This document shows positions 5,356-6,351 of a stretch of 6,351 nucleotides of DNA, piece after piece. How positions within the stretch are numbered: position 1 is the first letter of the stretch; every line of letters starts with the position of its first letter. Under the pieces are notes generated by a model. That model did no database searches. It was not told where the DNA came from and saw nothing but the letters and a program-made list of their open reading frames with translations. Position numbers and translations under genes: made by a program. The DNA is from a bacterium (lineage in GTDB: Bacteria > Latescibacterota > UBA2968 > UBA8231): the NCBI GenBank assembly GCA_027593305.1, contig JAQCJA010000287.1, forward strand, positions 1-6,351. The letters are read 5' to 3'.

Positions 5356-5763
5356 TGTGTAGGCCAGCGCTGCTGCCATCAGTCGACGTTCCAACGGGTC
5401 TGGCAACGCGCTACCAAGGATGACCGACCGGAAGTTGGACTACGTCGGCGTACCCTGGCACGGTGGTGGGATCGCGTTCACGTGGGATGGATCGTCGAGA
5501 TGTGCGAACTGGCGGGTGTGGATCCACCACGAACATTCGAGGAGCAGGTGGATGCAAGTGAACGGATTCACACTTCGCTCTTGATGAACACCGGGGCCGT
5601 GTTTGCTGGAACAGACGCAACCGACTCAGTTGCGACTATGAGTGTGCTGACCCTTGCAAGATTGGGTTCTGACCATAGAGAAAGTACAATTGCCAACGAA
5701 TCACTCATTTCAAAAAAGGCAAAAGAAGCCCAATGCATTGGGTTTCTCTGTGGTTGTAGCTGA
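5347..5763 (+). CDS. Hypothetical protein, low-confidence candidate
   Basis: This is a 138-codon open frame with no recognisable family. The middle part (RRRTLARWWDRVHVGWIVEMCELAGVDPPRTFEEQVDASERIHTSLL, about residues 33-80) has the composition of a real protein, with a possible amphipathic helix around WIVEMCELAGV. ATG 5347 falls inside the 14-bp repeat and has no ribosome binding site; ATG 5500 is an internal alternative. The last dozen codons run through the hairpin at 5725-5746, and the C-terminus (QCIGFLCGCS) looks unnatural. It overlaps a minus-strand candidate by about 200 bases, and at most one of the two is likely real there. Confidence 0.25.
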   Translation: MHLCVGQRCCHQSTFQRVWQRATKDDRPEVGLRRRTLARWWDRVHVGWIVEMCELAGVDPPRTFEEQVDASERIHTSLLMNTGAVFAGTDATDSVATMSVLTLARLGSDHRESTIANESLISKKAKEAQCIGFLCGCS

Positions 5764-6023
5764 CAGTCGAGACCCTCCATTTGCTGGTGGAGCGCAGGCA
5801 GGGCACTCCTGCGCTTGAGTCCCTCTCTGCCGATCCGCCCACGCTCTTCCTGCCTCTTCAGCTTGTTGGACAACGCCTCTTCTGCGCGCTTCTTGTCGCG
5901 CGCTGTACGCCATTTTTCTGACTCAATTGCGTCTAACTTCGTGCGTCCCTTTCCTTTACGCATGGCCTCGTGGTATTCTGGGGTATCGCATGGATCCAAT
6001 GCATTTGACGGAGAGATACTCAA
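5568..6023 (-). CDS. Hypothetical basic, probably helical protein, low-confidence candidate
   Basis: The longest form begins at TTG 6023, which is the antisense of a good plus-strand ribosome binding site and so a doubtful start. ATG 5963 is more natural and gives MRKGKGRTKLDAIESEKWRTARDKKRAEEALSNKLKRQEERGRIGREGL and on. That K/R/E-rich stretch of about 55 residues reads like a genuine charged helix or coiled coil. The residues before it (DTPEYHEA) also look coding and the frame is open well upstream. After about LDCQLQPQRN the composition changes and the frame crosses a terminator-like hairpin at 5708-5746, so the true 3' end may be earlier. I recognise no family. Confidence 0.3.
   Translation of the reverse strand: MSISPSNALDPCDTPEYHEAMRKGKGRTKLDAIESEKWRTARDKKRAEEALSNKLKRQEERGRIGREGLKRRSALPALHQQMEGLDCQLQPQRNPMHWASFAFFEMSDSLAIVLSLWSEPNLARVSTLIVATESVASVPANTAPVFIKSEV
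5708..5746 (-). terminator. Probable intrinsic terminator (minus strand)
   Basis: On the minus strand GAAACCCAA, loop TGCA and TTGGGCTTC form a 9-position stem with one A-C mismatch. TTTTGCCTTTTTT follows. On the plus strand the same hairpin has a G-U pair and the weaker tail TTTCTCTG. The 14-bp core CCCAATGCATTGGG (5729-5742) is a perfect palindrome. It would end leftward transcription coming from the right edge. Confidence 0.5.
5729..5742. repeat. 14-bp perfect palindrome CCCAATGCATTGGG
   Basis: This is a perfect palindrome centred on ATGCAT. It shares CCAATGCATT with the two copies of the 14-bp direct repeat at 5342-5355 and 5994-6007, and also forms the core of the terminator-like hairpin. 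Confidence 0.65.
5791..5815. repeat. 8-bp perfect GC-rich inverted repeat
   Basis: AGCGCAGG (5791-5798) and CCTGCGCT (5808-5815) pair perfectly around a 9-nt loop. A second short stem, CTCCA/TGGAG, lies immediately to its left at about 5775-5792. There is no U-run, so a terminator is unlikely. Confidence 0.5.
5994..6007. repeat. 14-bp direct repeat, copy 2
   Basis: ATCCAATGCATTTG is identical to the copy at 5342-5355. It lies 15 nt before the ribosome binding site of the small membrane protein at 6037-6162, so it is placed where an operator could act. Confidence 0.6.
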
Positions 6024-6028
6024 GGAGG
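6022..6028 (+). promoter_or_regulatory. Strong ribosome binding site of the small membrane protein
   Basis: AAGGAGG lies 8 nt before ATG 6037. It is the best ribosome binding site anywhere to the right of position 4300 and is the main reason to believe the short gene that follows. Confidence 0.65.
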
Positions 6029-6036
6029 ATCCGCTA

Positions 6037-6162
6037 ATGGCCGTTCTGACTCCAACAGCATTGCAGGGACTGTATCTGTCCGGGGTAGTGTTTGCTCTAC
6101 TTCGGGTACTGACCGCTGTTTGCCTTCCGCGACACGACGGCGGCGATGATACTGGGAGTTAA
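6037..6162 (+). CDS. Small single-span membrane protein, 41 residues
   Basis: The product reads MAVLTPTALQ, then a hydrophobic stretch GLYLSGVVFALLRVLTAVCL (11-30), then a polar, acidic tail PRHDGGDDTGS. The hydrophobic run is long enough to cross the membrane once and contains a single arginine (Arg23). ATG 6037 is preceded by AAGGAGG at ideal spacing. The same frame is open further left, but the left part is Ser/Arg/Pro-rich shadow-like sequence, so the start at 6037 is preferred. I recognise no family. It could be a small regulatory membrane peptide or a toxin-like peptide; nothing in the sequence decides. It overlaps an antisense 41-codon frame (6097-6222). A 14-bp repeat lies just upstream. 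Confidence 0.45.
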   Translation: MAVLTPTALQGLYLSGVVFALLRVLTAVCLPRHDGGDDTGS

Positions 6163-6222
6163 GCCAGCTGCGATGAGTTTTCGAGCACGGTCGAGATAGG
6201 TCCCCACGGTGTGGGAGGCCAT
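6097..6222 (-). CDS. Short antisense candidate ORF, possible N-terminal gene fragment
   Basis: This 41-codon frame, too short for usual gene calling, reads MASHTVGTYLDRARKL, then IAAGLTPSIIAAVVSRK, then ANSGQYPK and stop. The pattern of a charged amphipathic helix, AAGLTPSIIAAVVS and a basic end resembles a helix-turn-helix or a small folded domain, but no family is recognised. There is no ribosome binding site. Skipping one base at the TAG (6097-6099) would join it to the frame of the basic protein ending at 5568, so it may be the head of a broken gene. It overlaps the plus-strand small membrane gene, and both are unlikely to be ordinary genes. Confidence 0.22.
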   Translation of the reverse strand: MASHTVGTYLDRARKLIAAGLTPSIIAAVVSRKANSGQYPK

Positions 6223-6245
6223 GAATTTTGATCCAAAGTTGGATG

Positions 6246-6276
6246 ATCATAGACCTTTTTATCAGGAATTTGCCAA
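6246..6276 (-). promoter_or_regulatory. Weak sigma-70-like promoter
   Basis: TTGGCA (6276-6271) and TATGAT (6251-6246) on the minus strand are good -35 and -10 matches, but the 19-nt spacer is longer than ideal. It would start transcripts about 17 nt before ATG 6222. Confidence 0.2.
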
Positions 6277-6351
6277 CGGCTCCGGTCAAGTCCCATTTTC
6301 AGTTGAAACGCACAGACTCGCGTGAGAGTGTCAGATCGCTTTTGCGAGCTG

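Noticed and set aside
5191..5406. Minus-strand frame of 71 codons (TTG start; includes RRLMAAALAYTQMHWILTK)
   Set aside because: It has a plausible alanine-rich helix, but a TTG start, no ribosome binding site, no family, and overlap with other candidates at both ends. Evidence is too thin to list as a gene.
5780..5840. Minus-strand GCTCCACCA, like a tmRNA or tRNA 3' end
   Set aside because: There is no TTCGA T-loop, no matching acceptor stem and no tag reading frame around it.
5932..6165. GTCTAAC and GTTAAGC as integron attC core sites
   Set aside because: They are about 230 bases apart with no paired L-box arms, longer than usual attC sites, and there is no integrase nearby.
6159..6351. 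Minus-strand frame open from the right edge (contains MGLDRSRWQIPDKKVYDHP)
   Set aside because: It has about 63 codons, no family, and ends in ordinary shadow-like sequence opposite other candidates. It could be the tail of a gene outside the window but cannot be supported.
1..6351. tRNA, rRNA, CRISPR array or insertion-sequence ends
   Set aside because: I looked for TTCGA-type T-loops, regularly spaced repeats, transposase motifs and terminal inverted repeats on both strands and saw none.

Overview
The window looks like chromosomal DNA of an uncultivated, GC-rich bacterium. There is no plasmid, phage or insertion-sequence hallmark. Secreted serpin, TIMP-like and FGE-sulfatase-fold proteins next to a type I methionine aminopeptidase are a mix common in environmental phyla such as Gemmatimonadota, Acidobacteriota or Chloroflexota. 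I cannot place it more closely, and that placement is an inference. By eye, the serpin is very GC-rich with GC-ending codons, the four minus-strand genes are moderately so, and the right-hand quarter is distinctly less GC-rich.

Layout. Positions 1-1188 (+) hold the body of a serpin whose N-terminus lies outside the window. After a short intergenic gap, four genes are read leftward in the same direction. In transcription order they are a divergent HisI-type phosphoribosyl-AMP cyclohydrolase (4791-4285), a type I methionine aminopeptidase (4230-3490), an FGE-sulfatase-fold lipoprotein lacking the catalytic cysteine pair (3428-2418), and a secreted protein with a TIMP/NTR-like domain plus an unassigned C-terminal domain (2272-1367). 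Gaps are 54, 61 and 145 bases, so at least the first three could share a transcript. The serpin and the TIMP-like gene converge, so two proteins with protease-inhibitor folds sit tail to tail.

Positions 4792-6351 contain no gene I recognise. They hold several short, partly overlapping candidate reading frames on both strands and an unusual density of hairpins and palindromes. These include two mutually exclusive hairpins at 4877-4906, an 11-bp inverted repeat at 4965-5010, a terminator-like hairpin at 5708-5746, and three sites centred on ATGCAT. The best supported item there is a 41-residue, single-membrane-span protein at 6037-6162 with a near-perfect ribosome binding site. The rest is given at low confidence.

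Working together. The two cytoplasmic enzymes (HisI-like, MAP) and the two exported proteins (FGE-fold lipoprotein, TIMP-like protein) share no obvious pathway. What stands out is that HisI, MAP and the FGE-fold protein each depart from their family at functional residues, which suggests paralogs or specialised variants rather than housekeeping copies. I did not find a convincing new defence or mobile system.
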